A stretch of DNA of 40,667 nt. It comes from Silicimonas sp. (GTDB lineage Bacteria; Pseudomonadota; Alphaproteobacteria; Rhodobacterales; Rhodobacteraceae). The DNA lies in assembly GCA_013002465.1 (NCBI GenBank), contig JABDJO010000102.1, positions 1-40,667 on the forward strand, in the 5' to 3' direction. The first letter of the stretch is position 1. Each line of letters starts with the position of its first letter. The notes under the pieces were generated by a model, which was not told where the DNA came from, made no database searches, and saw only the letters and a program-made list of their open reading frames with translations. Positions 8,183 to 17,855 of the stretch are shown in pieces. Made by a program: the position numbers and the translations under genes.

Positions 8183-8628
8183 TCATCAGGGCTGTTTTAT
8201 TGTGGTGTCTGTTGGCAGGGGCTGCCTTTGCCGTGCAGCCCGACGAAGTACTGGACGATCCCGCACTTGAAGCCCGGGCGCGCGATATCTCAAGTGGTCT
8301 GAGGTGCCTGGTCTGTCGAAACGAATCCATCGACGAATCCAATGCCGGATTGGCGCGCGATTTGCGTCTTTTGGTGCGCGAGCGCCTGCTTGAGGGGGAC
8401 AGCGACGAAGAAGTCGTTGATTTCATCGTCGCAAGATTTGGAGAATACGTGCTGCTGGAACCCCGCCGGGACGGATCGAACCTGATCCTCTGGCTGGCCG
8501 GACCGGCGCTTTTCTTGGGTGGGCTTGCCGTGGCCATCGGATACCTTAGGCGTCAACGGCCACAAACACAGTCCGATGCCCTTTCCGATGACGAGCAGGC
8601 CCGGCTGGACGAGCTTTTGAAAGACTAA
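8179..8628 (+). CDS. ccmH: Cytochrome c maturation thiol oxidoreductase CcmH (CycL)
   Basis: 149 residues from ATG 8179 (upstream codons in the same frame lie inside ccmF and are ignored). A cleavable signal peptide (residues 1-19, ending AGAAFA) precedes a small helical domain with the redox motif LRCLVCRNESI (about residues 40-50; both cysteines present), which keeps the CXXCH of apocytochrome c reduced. A membrane anchor follows at about residues 103-122 (LILWLAGPALFLGG) and a short acidic tail. It is the short CcmH without the TPR (CcmI) part, as in Rhodobacter Ccl2. Overlap with ccmF is 4 nt. Confidence 0.95.
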   Translation: MIIRAVLLWCLLAGAAFAVQPDEVLDDPALEARARDISSGLRCLVCRNESIDESNAGLARDLRLLVRERLLEGDSDEEVVDFIVARFGEYVLLEPRRDGSNLILWLAGPALFLGGLAVAIGYLRRQRPQTQSDALSDDEQARLDELLKD

Positions 8629-8669
8629 GGCGCGGAACGCTGCGGCAGGTCTTGGATTTCCTCTTTTCC

Positions 8670-8718
8670 GAACCAATCAGTTCACTTATGTGAATGTCAT
8701 ACAGCAAAGGATTGGTTC
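8670..8718. promoter_or_regulatory. Nested dyad upstream of the PaaG-like gene
   Basis: GAACCAATC (8670-8678) is repeated inverted as GATTGGTTC (8710-8718), perfect over 9 bp. Between the arms is a second, compact dyad TTCAC-TTAT-GTGAA (8681-8694). The outer 3' arm ends one base before the start codon and overlaps the AAAGGA ribosome site (8706-8711). This is consistent with one or two operator sites for a dimeric repressor, or with an RNA stem hiding the ribosome site. Confidence 0.45.
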
Positions 8719-8719
8719 C

Positions 8720-9499
8720 ATGGATTATCAGACGATCCGCCTAACCCATACGGACGGCTATGCCGAGATCACGCTGGATCGCCCGGACGTGAAGAACGCT
8801 CTGAATACTCAGATGCGGGCCGAGCTTTTGCATGCGGTTCAATCGGCGGCCAAAGAGGCGCGAGCGATAGTCATTACCGGGGCCGGTGATGCCTTTTGTT
8901 CCGGACAGGATCTGAGCGATGGCAAGAAATCGGTCCTAAGCGCCAATCTCGAACGCACTTTGCGTGATGAATACATGCCGCTGTTGCGCGCGATCTTCGA
9001 TTGCGAGATCCCGACGATTTCTGCCGTCAATGGCGCTGCGGCCGGGGCGGGGGCCAATATTGCCTTGGCCGCAGATGTCGTGATTGCCTCGGAACGCGCC
9101 GTGTTCCTTCAGGCCTTTGCCCGTATCGGGCTGATCCCGGATGCCGGGGGCACTTATTGGCTACCGCGTCAGGTCGGGTTCGCCCGTGCCATGGGGGCTG
9201 CGCTGTTCGCGGAACCCGTGCCGGCCAAAAAGGCCGCCGAATGGGGTATGATCTGGGAAGCGGTGCCCGATGGCGAATTCGAGGCGCATTGGCGCGCACG
9301 CGCCGCCCGGCTTGCCGCAGGGCCGACGGCGGCCTATGGCAACGCCAAAAAGGCGATCCGCGAAAGCTATGGCAATTCGCTTGAGGAACAGCTGATCCTC
9401 GAAGCCCGCTTGCAAGGACGTTGCGGCAAGACCCGTGATTTCCGCGAAGGGGTTCTGGCGTTTCAGGAAAAGCGCCCGGCCAGTTACGAGGGGCGCTGA
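8720..9499 (+). CDS. paaG: Enoyl-CoA hydratase/isomerase family protein, PaaG-like
   Basis: 259 residues from ATG 8720 (a GTG 30 nt upstream is in frame but lacks a ribosome site; AAAGGA at 8706-8711 fits ATG 8720). Crotonase fold: LTGAG-equivalent VITGAGDAFCSGQDLSDG (about residues 53-70), NGAAAGAGANIALAADVVIA (oxyanion hole, about residues 105-124) and GLIPDAGGTYWLPR (about residues 138-151). The Asp in LIPDAGG is the residue that PaaG uses for isomerisation of epoxyphenylacetyl-CoA to oxepin-CoA, and AAEWGMIW and DFREGVLAF also match PaaG closely. No other paa genes are visible here, so the substrate may be another acyl-CoA. It ends in a terminator-like hairpin that includes its stop codon. 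Confidence 0.8.
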   Translation: MDYQTIRLTHTDGYAEITLDRPDVKNALNTQMRAELLHAVQSAAKEARAIVITGAGDAFCSGQDLSDGKKSVLSANLERTLRDEYMPLLRAIFDCEIPTISAVNGAAAGAGANIALAADVVIASERAVFLQAFARIGLIPDAGGTYWLPRQVGFARAMGAALFAEPVPAKKAAEWGMIWEAVPDGEFEAHWRARAARLAAGPTAAYGNAKKAIRESYGNSLEEQLILEARLQGRCGKTRDFREGVLAFQEKRPASYEGR

Positions 9500-9508
9500 C
9501 CCCTCGTA
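9485..9508. terminator. Hairpin between convergent paaG-like gene and gltA
   Basis: TACGAGGGG (9485-9493) pairs perfectly with CCCCTCGTA (9500-9508) around a 6-nt loop that contains the paaG stop codon. The gene from the other side (gltA) ends at 9534, so the hairpin could serve both directions. There is only a short TT on the plus side and no long T-tract, so efficiency is uncertain. Confidence 0.55.
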
Positions 9509-9533
9509 TTACCGGTTGCGAAGTGAACGCTGA

Positions 9534-10829
9534 TCAGCGGTCTTCGACATCCACGTAATCGCGCGGACCCTCGCCGACATAAAGCTGACGCGGGCGACCG
9601 ATCTTGTTCTGTGGATCCGCGATCATCTCTTTCCACTGGCTGATCCAGCCGACCGTGCGCGCAAGGGCAAAAATCGGCGTGAACATCGAGGTCGGAAAGC
9701 CCATGGCTTCCAGAATGATGCCGGAATAGAAATCCACGTTCGGGAACAGCTTCTTCTCTGCGAAATACGGATCTTCCAAGGCCTGGCGCTCCAGCTCCTT
9801 GGCCACCTGAAGTTTCGGATTGTTTTCCACACCCAGAAGATCAAGCACCTCGTCCGCCGATTGCTTCATCACCGTCGCGCGAGGGTCGAAGTTCTTGTAA
9901 ACCCGGTGGCCAAAGCCCATCAGGCGATAATCGTCGTCCTTGTCCTTGGCACGGGCGATGAACTCGGGGATGCGGTCGACCGAGCCGATTTCCTCGAGCA
10001 TTTCCAGGCAAGCCTGGTTGGCGCCACCGTGGGCGGGACCCCAAAGGCAAGCGATACCGGCGGCGATGCAGGCGAAAGGGTTGGCACCCGACGAAGACGC
10101 AAGGCGCACCGTCGAGGTCGAGGCGTTCTGTTCGTGGTCGGCGTGGAGCGTGAAAATCCGGTCCATCGCACGGCTGAGGATCGGATTGACCTCGTAATCT
10201 TCGGCAGGCACGGCAAAACACATGCGCAGGAAGTTCGCCGCATAGTCAAGATCGTTCCGGGGATACACGAAGGGCTGACCGATCGTGTACTTATACGCCA
10301 TGGCCGCAATCGTCGGCATTTTGGCGATCAGGCGGATCGTGGCCACTTCGCGTTGCCAGGGATCGGTGATGTCGGTGCTGTCATGGTAAAACGCCGACAT
10401 GGCGCCGACGACGCCAACCATGATTGCCATCGGATGGGCATCCCGGCGGAATCCGCGGAACAGGAATTGCATCTGGTCGTGGATCATCGTGTGGTTGGTC
10501 ACACGGGCCTCGAAATCTTCCAGTTGGTCCGCCGAAGGCAGTTCGCCATAAAGCAGAAGGTAGCACACCTCCAAAAAGTGGGATTTGCCGGCCAGTTGGT
10601 CGATCGGATAACCGCGGTGCAGCAGTTCGCCCTTGTCGCCATCAATGAAGGTGATCGTTGAATCGCACGAGGCTGTCGAGGTGAAGCCCGGATCATAGGT
10701 GAAAACGTCGGCCTGGCTGTATAACTTGCGGATATCAATGACGTCCGGGCCACAGGTCGGCGAGAGTATCGGCAGTTCGAATTCTTTCCCGTCGAATGTC
10801 AGTTTGGCGGTCTTTTTTGCGTCAGCCAT
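9534..10829 (-). CDS. gltA: Citrate synthase (type I, hexameric)
   Basis: 431 residues. It condenses oxaloacetate and acetyl-CoA in the TCA cycle. The N-terminal small domain of Gram-negative enzymes is present ([14 protein letters not shown]), followed by [23 protein letters not shown]. The active-site His blocks are HADHEQNAS (about residue 230), [11 protein letters not shown] (about residue 265) and [13 protein letters not shown] (about residues 305-317). The start is ATG 10829 (MADAKK), chosen over an upstream ATG because AAAAGGA lies 6-7 nt ahead of it. It follows gltX on the same strand after 54 nt and may be co-transcribed. Confidence 0.97.
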   Translation of the reverse strand: MADAKKTAKLTFDGKEFELPILSPTCGPDVIDIRKLYSQADVFTYDPGFTSTASCDSTITFIDGDKGELLHRGYPIDQLAGKSHFLEVCYLLLYGELPSADQLEDFEARVTNHTMIHDQMQFLFRGFRRDAHPMAIMVGVVGAMSAFYHDSTDITDPWQREVATIRLIAKMPTIAAMAYKYTIGQPFVYPRNDLDYAANFLRMCFAVPAEDYEVNPILSRAMDRIFTLHADHEQNASTSTVRLASSSGANPFACIAAGIACLWGPAHGGANQACLEMLEEIGSVDRIPEFIARAKDKDDDYRLMGFGHRVYKNFDPRATVMKQSADEVLDLLGVENNPKLQVAKELERQALEDPYFAEKKLFPNVDFYSGIILEAMGFPTSMFTPIFALARTVGWISQWKEMIADPQNKIGRPRQLYVGEGPRDYVDVEDR

Positions 10830-10883
10830 GTCAATCCTTTTCATTGGGTTCCCGGTCGGAACATGCCTTGCCTTCCCTGACCG

Positions 10884-12287
10884 TCAGGCTGCCGCGTCAG
10901 TCAGTCGTTGCACGGTTTCATCGCGACCGAGCACCAGCATCATGTCAAAGACACTGGGCGATACGGACCGTCCTGAAAGTGCGGCGCGAAGCGGGCCTGC
11001 AAGCTTGCCGAGCTTGGTCTCATGAGCCTCGGCCAGAGTGTGGACAACGCCCTCAAGCGTGTCGCGGTCCCAGCTAGCATTTTGCAGGTGCGGCGTCAAT
11101 TCCGACAGTATGCGACGGGATACCGCGTCTAGCTGCCTTGCCGATTTCTCATCCGGCACTATCGGGCGCTTGTCTAGAATAAACGATGCTTTTTCAATAA
11201 GTTCCGGATAGGTCTTGGCCCGATCTTTCAAGCAATACATGGCGCGTTTCAAATCCGATTCCTGGGTGTCGGTCAGAGGGTTTTGCTGCGAAAGCGTCAA
11301 GAATTCCTGAATTTCTGCTACAAGTGCAGCATCGTCCGTGGCCGCAATGTGCTGGCCCGACAGATTGGCGAGTTTCTTGGTATCGAACCGTGCCGGAGAT
11401 TTGCGGATTGCCTCCAGCGAAAACCACTCTCTGGCCTGTTCGTCGGTGAAATATTCCTCGTCCCCGTGGCTCCAACCCAAGCGGGCCAGGTAATTGCGCA
11501 TGCCAGAGGCGGGATAGCCCGCGAGGGCCCATTCCTCGACCCCAAGTGCGCCGTGGCGCTTCGAAAGCTTCTTGCCATCTTCGCCGTGGATCAGCGGAAT
11601 GTGCGCCCAGACCGGAACCTGCCAGCCCATGGCGTTATAGACCAGCATTTGGCGGGCGGCGTTGTTCAGGTGGTCGTCGCCGCGGATGACATGGGTCACG
11701 CCCATGTCGTGGTCATCGACAACGACAGCCAGCATGTAGACCGGCGTGCCGTCCGAGCGCAGAACGATCATGTCATCCAGTTGGTCGTTGCGGATTGTGA
11801 CATCGCCCTGAACCTTGTCGCGGATCACCGTTTCGCCTTCGCGGGGGGCCTTCACACGGACTGCATAGGGTGCATCAGGGTGGTCACTTTCCGGCACATC
11901 GCGCCAAGGCGACCGGAACAGGGTGGATGTGCCCTCGGCGCGGGCCTTTTCGCGAAATGACTCGATTTCTTCAGGGGTCGCGAAACATTTGAACGCGGTG
12001 CCGCTTTCCAGCATCTCGCGCGCAACCGCGGCGTGGCGGTCGGCGCGTGATGCCTGGCTGATCGCGTCACCGTCCCAGTCCAGGCCCAACCATGTCAGGC
12101 CCGCAAAAATCGCTTCGGTTGCCTCGGGGGTCGACCGCGCCCGATCGGTGTCTTCGATCCGCAGAAGGAACTTACCCCCATTGGCGCGGGCAAAAAGCCA
12201 GTTGAACAAGGCTGTGCGGGCGCCTCCGATGTGCAGGAAACCTGTTGGGGACGGGGCAAAGCGGGTGACGACGGATGTGTCTGACAT
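10884..12287 (-). CDS. gltX: Glutamate--tRNA ligase
   Basis: 467 residues from ATG 12287 ([16 protein letters not shown]). Class I synthetase: HIGH-type motif FLHIGGART (about residues 17-25), [23 protein letters not shown] in the Rossmann fold, and the KMSKS equivalent KKLSKRHG (about residue 240). Length and layout fit discriminating or non-discriminating GluRS; alphaproteobacteria often have two paralogues and this sequence alone does not show which one this is. A 77-nt gap separates it from the divergent comEC. gltA lies directly downstream. Confidence 0.95.
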   Translation of the reverse strand: MSDTSVVTRFAPSPTGFLHIGGARTALFNWLFARANGGKFLLRIEDTDRARSTPEATEAIFAGLTWLGLDWDGDAISQASRADRHAAVAREMLESGTAFKCFATPEEIESFREKARAEGTSTLFRSPWRDVPESDHPDAPYAVRVKAPREGETVIRDKVQGDVTIRNDQLDDMIVLRSDGTPVYMLAVVVDDHDMGVTHVIRGDDHLNNAARQMLVYNAMGWQVPVWAHIPLIHGEDGKKLSKRHGALGVEEWALAGYPASGMRNYLARLGWSHGDEEYFTDEQAREWFSLEAIRKSPARFDTKKLANLSGQHIAATDDAALVAEIQEFLTLSQQNPLTDTQESDLKRAMYCLKDRAKTYPELIEKASFILDKRPIVPDEKSARQLDAVSRRILSELTPHLQNASWDRDTLEGVVHTLAEAHETKLGKLAGPLRAALSGRSVSPSVFDMMLVLGRDETVQRLTDAAA

Positions 12288-12364
12288 TGGCGGCGTTAAC
12301 CTTCCGGAAACCATGAGGAGCCTAAACAGAAGCGGTGTAGTCAACGCGCCCGGAGGTGACAAGG

Positions 12365-14401
12365 GTGCGCGCCCTTTCCGTGATTGCTGACCAGTTAGAC
12401 CGACAAAGGGGTTATTTGTTCCCTTGGGCCCCGGTGTTCTTCGGCACCGGCATCGCCATCTATTTCGCGCTTCGTTTCGAACCTGACGGGGTGTTCTGGA
12501 TTGTGCTTGGCGGACTGACCATGGCCGTCTTTGTGCTGTTCCGGGCGACAGGTCCGTTGGTGCGACTTGGATTGACGGCGCTGATCCTGACGGCTCTTGG
12601 ATTTTCGACTGCGGGTTTCAGGGCCCATTCCGTGGCCGCCGAGGTTCTGCCATTTCGATACTATGGTCCCATTGAAGGGCGGATCATCAAGATCGACCGC
12701 TCGGCTTCCGATGCGTTGCGATTGACCCTGGATAGGGTGGTTCTTTCGCGTCTGGCGCCCCATGAGACGCCAGAGCGGGTGCGAGTCGCGTTGCATGGCA
12801 CACAAGGGTTCCTTGAACCCGAACCGGGTCTGACGGTGGCTCTGACAGGCCATCTGTCGCCGCCTGGTGGTGCTGTGGAACCCGGAGGCTATGATTTTCG
12901 CCGTCAGGCCTGGTTTCAGCGTTTGGGGGCTGTGGGGTACACGCGCACGCCCGTCCTGGCCCTGGCTGCGCACGAGGGCCGCGAGGCGGGGCTTTGGCTG
13001 TACCGAATGCGCACGCGGATATCCGCAGCCGTGCAGGGCGCATTGGCGGGCCGGGAAGGGGCCTTTGCTGCGGCCATCACCACTGGTGACCGGTCCGGCA
13101 TGGATCGCGCGACCCTCGATGCCTTGCGGGCCGCGAACCTGGCCCATTTGCTGGCGATCTCGGGATTACACATGGGGTTGCTGACAGGGTTTGTTTTCGC
13201 CGCGCTGCGCCTGATCATTTTTCGGGCCTCGTTGCGCTGGCCGGTGAAAAAGTTCGCCGCCATCGGCGCGTTGCTGGCTGGCGTGGTCTATCTGGCGCTT
13301 TCCGGGGGAAACGTCGCGACCGAAAGGGCCTTCATCATGGTGGCCGTGATGTTCACTGCCCTTCTGTTCGACCGGCGCGCCATCACCCTGCGCGCTGTCG
13401 CGGTCGCGGCGCTGATCGTTCTGACGCTGAGGCCCGAGGCACTCTATGGGCCGGGCTTTCAGATGTCCTTCGCCGCAACCACGGCCCTCGTCGTGGTCTT
13501 TGGAGCCATGCGGGACGCTGGTGTTACCCAAACCCGCTGGCCGCGCGTGTTGCGGATCGTAGCAGGGGTCGCGCTGTCATCGCTGGTGGCGGGGCTTGCA
13601 ACGGCGCCGATTGCGGCGGCCCACTTCAACCAGGTGCCGCACTATGGGCTGGTGGCAAATGTCGTGTCGGTGCCGCTTATGGGGGCCGTGATCATTCCAG
13701 GTGCGGTTCTGGCCGCCGTTCTGGCGCCCTTTGGATTGGCTTGGATCGGACTTGGTCTGATGAAGCCTGCGATCACTTGGATCCTTGCCGTCGCCGATAC
13801 CGTTGCCGATTGGTCGGGTGCCCTGTCCTTTGTTGTGGCGCCTTCGGCAGCCGTACTGCCGGTGCTGACGCTTGGGTTCCTGATGCTGGCGATCTGGCAG
13901 GGTCGGGCGCGCTGGATTGGTGTGCCACTGGCGATCCTTGCCCTGGGTCTGTGGTCAAATGCGGAACGACCAACGGTTCTGATCAGCCAGACCGGGGGCC
14001 TCGTTGGCGTGATGACCGACAGCGGCCGGGCCTTGTCGAAAACAAAAGGCGACGGCTTTGCGGCCGGGAGTTGGCTGGAGAACGATGGCGATCCGACATT
14101 GCAAACCGAGGCGGCCGGGCGCGACGGGTTTGTGACCTCGGGCCGACTGAGGTGGTTCAAGGTTGGCGACACCGAGATCTTGCACGCAACCGGGAAAAAA
14201 GCCGCCGCCGTGGCGATTGAATACTGTGGCCGGGTCGCCTTGATCGTCGTGAATGTGGTGGCGTCGGCCCCCAAGCGTTGTCTTCTCTATGATATCAACA
14301 GGCTACGAGACACAGGTGCTCTGGCCATTGAGCCGGAAAGTGCCGGTGTGCGCGTTGTGACGGCCCGGGAATTGGTAGGAGACAGATTGTGGTCGGACTG
14401 A
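12365..14401 (+). CDS. comEC: ComEC/Rec2 family competence protein (DNA uptake channel)
   Basis: 678 residues from GTG 12365, placed by the perfect GGAGGTGA (12352-12359) 5 nt upstream; a GTG at 12356 falls inside that ribosome site. N-terminal membrane segments precede a DUF4131-type OB region ([34 protein letters not shown]). The competence domain carries [18 protein letters not shown] (about residue 260) and about nine further membrane helices. ComEC conducts single-stranded DNA across the inner membrane. The C-terminus (from about residue 535) is short and lacks the HxHxDH metallo-beta-lactamase motif of full-length ComEC. It is transcribed towards lexA. Confidence 0.9.
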   Translation: MRALSVIADQLDRQRGYLFPWAPVFFGTGIAIYFALRFEPDGVFWIVLGGLTMAVFVLFRATGPLVRLGLTALILTALGFSTAGFRAHSVAAEVLPFRYYGPIEGRIIKIDRSASDALRLTLDRVVLSRLAPHETPERVRVALHGTQGFLEPEPGLTVALTGHLSPPGGAVEPGGYDFRRQAWFQRLGAVGYTRTPVLALAAHEGREAGLWLYRMRTRISAAVQGALAGREGAFAAAITTGDRSGMDRATLDALRAANLAHLLAISGLHMGLLTGFVFAALRLIIFRASLRWPVKKFAAIGALLAGVVYLALSGGNVATERAFIMVAVMFTALLFDRRAITLRAVAVAALIVLTLRPEALYGPGFQMSFAATTALVVVFGAMRDAGVTQTRWPRVLRIVAGVALSSLVAGLATAPIAAAHFNQVPHYGLVANVVSVPLMGAVIIPGAVLAAVLAPFGLAWIGLGLMKPAITWILAVADTVADWSGALSFVVAPSAAVLPVLTLGFLMLAIWQGRARWIGVPLAILALGLWSNAERPTVLISQTGGLVGVMTDSGRALSKTKGDGFAAGSWLENDGDPTLQTEAAGRDGFVTSGRLRWFKVGDTEILHATGKKAAAVAIEYCGRVALIVVNVVASAPKRCLLYDINRLRDTGALAIEPESAGVRVVTARELVGDRLWSD

Positions 14402-14421
14402 GGATGCGCGCCGCCCGTGGT

Positions 14422-14447
14422 GGCGCAGGGCGGACTACCTGTGCGCC
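14422..14447. terminator. Weak hairpin between convergent comEC and lexA
   Basis: GGCGCA (14422-14427) and TGCGCC (14442-14447) can form a 6-bp GC stem with a 14-nt loop in the 61-nt gap between the comEC stop and the lexA stop. There is no T-tract on either side. It is the only stem I see in this gap; a role as bidirectional terminator is a guess. Confidence 0.3.
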
Positions 14448-14462
14448 CCCCTTGCCTGCTCT

Positions 14463-15155
14463 TCAATAGCTGCGGATCAGTCCAACCAGACGACCTTGCA
14501 CCTTAACCTGGTCGTCGCGATAAAGCCGGGTTTCATAAGCCGGGTTGGCGGCCTCAAGCGCGATGGTATTGCCCGATTGGCGAAAGCGCTTCAGCGTGGC
14601 TTCCTGATCTTCGACAAGAGCAACAACGATGTCGCCATTATCCGCAGTTGTCACTTCGCGGATCACCACAATGTCGCCGTCGTTGATTCCGGCGTCGATC
14701 ATTGAATCGCCTTTGACTTCAAGGGCATAGTGATGACCTTTTCCCACCATTTGCCTTGGGACAGCGACCTTGTGCGACTCTTCACTGATTGCTTCGATCG
14801 GAACACCTGCAGCAATCCGGCCCATCACGGGCAGTTCAAGCGCGTTGGCTTCGACCGGCATTGCATTGGCGGGTGGTGGCGGCGCATCGGACTTGTCGCC
14901 CTCGATCACGCGGGGAACGAATGTCGCCCCCTTTTCAAGAGCTTCCGGGAGTTTGACAATCTCGATTGCCCGCGCTCGGTGGGCAAGGCGGCGAATGAAA
15001 CCGCGTTCCTCCAAAGCCGTTATTAACCGATGGATGCCGGATTTCGATCGCAGATCCAGCGCTTCTTTCATTTCATCAAACGAGGGTGGAACCCCGTCGC
15101 GCTGCAATCTCTTATGAATAAATTCAAGCAAATCCAGTTGTTTGCGGGTAAGCAT
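14463..15155 (-). CDS. lexA: LexA SOS repressor
   Basis: 230 residues from ATG 15155 ([10 protein letters not shown]), preceded by GAGGAGG (15171-15165). An N-terminal winged helix ([29 protein letters not shown]) is followed by a linker with a poly-Pro stretch. The C-terminal S24 autopeptidase domain has the Ala-Gly cleavage site in RIAAGVP, catalytic Ser in GDSMIDAG and Lys in ATLKRF. RecA-stimulated self-cleavage derepresses DNA repair genes. It lies downstream of moeA with an 80-nt gap that holds its own promoter and operator, so it can be expressed apart from the trp-moa chain. Confidence 0.97.
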   Translation of the reverse strand: MLTRKQLDLLEFIHKRLQRDGVPPSFDEMKEALDLRSKSGIHRLITALEERGFIRRLAHRARAIEIVKLPEALEKGATFVPRVIEGDKSDAPPPPANAMPVEANALELPVMGRIAAGVPIEAISEESHKVAVPRQMVGKGHHYALEVKGDSMIDAGINDGDIVVIREVTTADNGDIVVALVEDQEATLKRFRQSGNTIALEAANPAYETRLYRDDQVKVQGRLVGLIRSY

Positions 15156-15199
15156 TGTTGCGCACCTCCTCTGCTCATCCCCAAAGTATGACCTTGGGT

Positions 15200-15225
15200 G
15201 TTCGAGTGATGTTCTACGCGCGTTC
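15200..15225 (-). promoter_or_regulatory. Tandem LexA operator (three half-sites)
   Basis: On the plus strand GTTC occurs at 15200-15203, 15211-15214 and 15222-15225, each separated by exactly 7 nt; on the lexA strand this reads GAAC-N7-GAAC-N7-GAAC. GTTC-N7-GTTC is the established LexA box of alphaproteobacteria. Three in-phase half-sites make two overlapping boxes, 45-70 nt ahead of the lexA start and on top of its core promoter, as expected for autorepression. Confidence 0.9.
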
Positions 15226-15239
15226 TTGTTTTGTGTCAA
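15211..15239 (-). promoter_or_regulatory. lexA core promoter
   Basis: Read on the minus strand: consensus -35 TTGACA at 15239-15234, a 17-nt spacer, and -10 TAGAAC at 15216-15211. The -10 includes the middle GAAC half-site of the LexA operator, and the -35 overlaps the last codons and stop of moeA. Spacing and match are good for a housekeeping sigma factor. Confidence 0.75.
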
Positions 15240-16405
15240 TATTCGTTAACGGATAGGAACCCGACCATGTCGCCGACTGAACGGGCAGGGTCGTGTGGTG
15301 GCCTGACGATCAGGGCGTTGGCCTTGGACAGAACGCTTAACAAGGCGCTGTCTTGACGTTCGGCAACCGTCAGCCTGCCTTCGGCGAGGCACGCACGCAT
15401 GTAGTGCTGGCGGGGGCCGTTTGCGGCAAGATCCGTGGCCAAGGCGGCGGTGTTGATGGGCAAGGGGGCGGCTGCAAGCCCCTGCATGGCTCGCAGCATT
15501 GGGCGCAGGAAGACATGTCCGCAAACCATTGACGATACCGGATTTCCCGGAAGTCCTATCATCGGTGTTCCGCCCAACCGACCCGCCATCAAGGGTTTGC
15601 CCGGGCGCATGGCAATCTTGTAAAACGCACGTGACAGGCCAAGATCGGCGGCAACTTCGCCAACAAGGTCATGGTCGCCGACCGAGGCGCCTCCGATGGT
15701 CACGATCAGATCAGCCGAGGCCGCCAGTTCAAAGGCCGCTTCCAGCGATGGCCGGGTGTCTCGGGCAATGGGCAGAAGGCGGGCTTTGGCGCCTTCTTCT
15801 TCGGCCAGGGCGGCAAGGCCGAACGCGTTCGAGGCAATGATCTGGTCCGGGCGCGGGGTCTCGCCGGGCATGACCAGTTCGTCGCCGGTAGCGATGAGCG
15901 CGACTTCGGGGCGGCGCGAAACATTGACCTCGGGCACGTTCATGGCGGCGATAAGCGCCACGTCAGCCGGGGTCAATCGGCGGGGGGCAGAAAGCTGATC
16001 ATCGACTTTAAAGTCCGCACCGATATCTCTGATATATAATTTGGAATCGGCGTTTCCCTGAACGGAAATTTGATCCTGATCTCGGGTCACATCCTCTTGA
16101 ATAATCACCCTGTCGGCGCCGTCCGGCACAGTCGCGCCGGTAAAGATCCGCACGCAAGTCCCGGGCGCAAGGGGCGTTTCAAAGCCGTGACCGGCCGCAG
16201 CCTCACCGACGACGCGATAGGTGTCGAATGTGCCAGCAACCGCGTATCCATCCATGACCGAGGCGCGAAACGGGGGTTGGTTCCGGGTCGCGCTGACGGG
16301 CGATGCCAGGACACGTCCAGCAGCCAAACGCAAGGGGACCGATTCCGCGGCCATGGGGTCGGCGAGGCTAAAGACATGGCCAAGGGCCTCGTCGACGCTG
16401 ATCAC
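15236..16405 (-). CDS. moeA: Molybdopterin molybdotransferase MoeA
   Basis: 389 residues. It inserts molybdate into adenylylated molybdopterin to form molybdenum cofactor. Recognisable blocks: [25 protein letters not shown] (about residues 31-55), [15 protein letters not shown] (about residues 88-102), the MoCF-like domain with [13 protein letters not shown], and the loop [15 protein letters not shown]. The start is GTG 16405, which overlaps the moaC stop (GTGA), so the two are translationally coupled. It may serve the CoxL-like molybdenum hydroxylase encoded at 30122, but that is only inference. Confidence 0.95.
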   Translation of the reverse strand: MISVDEALGHVFSLADPMAAESVPLRLAAGRVLASPVSATRNQPPFRASVMDGYAVAGTFDTYRVVGEAAAGHGFETPLAPGTCVRIFTGATVPDGADRVIIQEDVTRDQDQISVQGNADSKLYIRDIGADFKVDDQLSAPRRLTPADVALIAAMNVPEVNVSRRPEVALIATGDELVMPGETPRPDQIIASNAFGLAALAEEEGAKARLLPIARDTRPSLEAAFELAASADLIVTIGGASVGDHDLVGEVAADLGLSRAFYKIAMRPGKPLMAGRLGGTPMIGLPGNPVSSMVCGHVFLRPMLRAMQGLAAAPLPINTAALATDLAANGPRQHYMRACLAEGRLTVAERQDSALLSVLSKANALIVRPPHDPARSVGDMVGFLSVNEY

Positions 16406-16881
16406 TGGTCTGCCTCGTAACGTCCGGAGTTGCCGCCGTCCTTAAGAACCAGCCGTATACCTTCAATTACCATGGATTTTTCCACCGCCTTGACCATATC
16501 GTAAACCGTGAGGCAGGCGGTCGAGACCGCTGTAAGCGCTTCCATTTCGACACCGGTTTGTCCACTGGTTTTGACCGTGGCTTCGATGCGGATGCCGGGG
16601 CGGTTGGGGTCGGCGGTCAGTTCCACCGCGACCTTGCTGATCGATAAGGGATGGCAAAGCGGGATGAGATCGGCGGTTCTTTTTGCGCCCATAATACCCG
16701 CCAGGCGCGCGACAGCGAGTACATCGCCCTTTTTAGCCCGACCTTCGGTGATCAGGGCAAGTGTTTCGGGCGACATCCTTACGAAGCCTTCCGCCGTCGC
16801 GATCCGGTTCGTTGCGGGTTTGTCCGAAACATCCACCATATGAGCATCGCCTTTGGCGTCAAAATGGGTGAGATCGGGCAT
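16402..16881 (-). CDS. moaC: Cyclic pyranopterin monophosphate synthase MoaC
   Basis: 159 residues. With MoaA it converts GTP to cPMP, the first step of molybdopterin synthesis. Conserved blocks: [19 protein letters not shown] (about residues 14-32), [12 protein letters not shown] (about residues 73-84) and the catalytic EMEALTAVS (about residue 111), followed by [11 protein letters not shown]. The start ATG overlaps the trpC stop by one base (TGATG) and the stop overlaps moeA, placing it in the middle of one continuous transcription unit. Length is normal. Confidence 0.96.
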   Translation of the reverse strand: MPDLTHFDAKGDAHMVDVSDKPATNRIATAEGFVRMSPETLALITEGRAKKGDVLAVARLAGIMGAKRTADLIPLCHPLSISKVAVELTADPNRPGIRIEATVKTSGQTGVEMEALTAVSTACLTVYDMVKAVEKSMVIEGIRLVLKDGGNSGRYEADQ

Positions 16882-17696
16882 CAGGCGGCTCCTTCCACGG
16901 GCAGCGGGTCGCTCAGGATGGCGCGTGTGGCGGCGGCGACATCCGTCTGGCGCATCAGGCTTTCGCCGATCAAGAAGCGACGAGCGCCGATCCGGGCCAT
17001 GCGCGATAGATCGGCGGGGGCAAAAAGCCCGCTTTCGGCCACGAGGTCCTTGTCCGAAGGTACCCGCTTTGCCAGTCGCTCCGTGGTCGCCAGATCGGTT
17101 TCGAATGTTTTCAAATTGCGGTTGTTGACGCCAAGCAGCGGTGAGCGCAAAGCCAGGGCGCGGTCAAGTTCTTCTTCATCGTGGACTTCGATTAAAACAT
17201 CCATATTCCATGTGTTTATAGCGCAATCTTCAAGTTCTTTTGCTTGCGCATCCGAAACGCTGGCCATGATGATCAGGATACAGTCGGCGCCCCAGGCCCG
17301 GGCCTCGGCGACCTGGTAGGTGTCATAAAGGAAATCCTTGCGTAACGTCGGCAAGTTCGACGCATTCCGGGCGGCGATAAGAAAGTCCGGCGCACCTTGA
17401 AAGGAAGGGGTGTCAGTCAGGACCGACAGACATGTCGCGCCACCGGTTTCATAAGCTTTGGCCAGGCTTGCAGGGTCGAAATCGGCCCGGATCAGGCCTT
17501 TTGACGGACTGGCCTTTTTCACTTCGGCGATCAGGCCATAGCCAGTTTCCGCCGCCTTCGTCAGGGCGTTGGCGAACCCGCGAACCGGGGTTTGTGCGCG
17601 GGCCTCGGCCTCGACCTTGGCGAGAGGGCGTGCGGCTTTGGCAGCGGCGATTTCTTCCAGCTTGTAGGCTTTGATGCGGTCAAGGACGTTGGTCAT
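16881..17696 (-). CDS. trpC: Indole-3-glycerol phosphate synthase
   Basis: 271 residues, the monofunctional enzyme (no fused TrpF). It closes the indole ring from CdRP in tryptophan synthesis. Motifs of the TIM barrel: [13 protein letters not shown] (catalytic Lys and Glu region, about residues 55-67), [33 protein letters not shown] and VAESGL. ATG 17696 is the start. It overlaps moaC by one base. Upstream, a 159-nt gap with a repeat element separates it from ung, so the chain trpG-trpD-ung may be interrupted here. Confidence 0.96.
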   Translation of the reverse strand: MTNVLDRIKAYKLEEIAAAKAARPLAKVEAEARAQTPVRGFANALTKAAETGYGLIAEVKKASPSKGLIRADFDPASLAKAYETGGATCLSVLTDTPSFQGAPDFLIAARNASNLPTLRKDFLYDTYQVAEARAWGADCILIIMASVSDAQAKELEDCAINTWNMDVLIEVHDEEELDRALALRSPLLGVNNRNLKTFETDLATTERLAKRVPSDKDLVAESGLFAPADLSRMARIGARRFLIGESLMRQTDVAAATRAILSDPLPVEGAA

Positions 17697-17772
17697 GGCT
17701 GCGATTTAGCGCGTTCGACGGGTGGTGAAAAGCGGTGTTGGTATCGCGTCGGTAAATTGTCGGTGCGGAGTT

Positions 17773-17830
17773 GGGGCTCTGCCCCCGGCTCCTTTGGAGC
17801 CTCCCCCGGAGTATTTCTACCAGGAAGAAG
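17773..17830. repeat. Interspersed GC-rich repeat element (Rhodobacteraceae-type)
   Basis: The element begins GGGGCTCTGCCCCC, continues with the hairpin GGCTCC-TTT-GGAGCC (17787-17801), then CCCCCGGAGTATTTCTACCAGGAAGAAG. From memory, close relatives of this sequence recur between genes in many Rhodobacteraceae genomes. It lies in the ung-trpC gap and could act as a transcription attenuator or mRNA stabiliser; only one copy is in this window, so its repetitive nature cannot be shown here. Confidence 0.55.
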
Positions 17831-17855
17831 GGCGATTTTCTTTGAATGGGAAGGA

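Noticed and set aside
9861..10661. 266-codon plus-strand frame opposite gltA
   Set aside because: Complementary to conserved citrate synthase blocks; composition and lack of motifs show it is a shadow.
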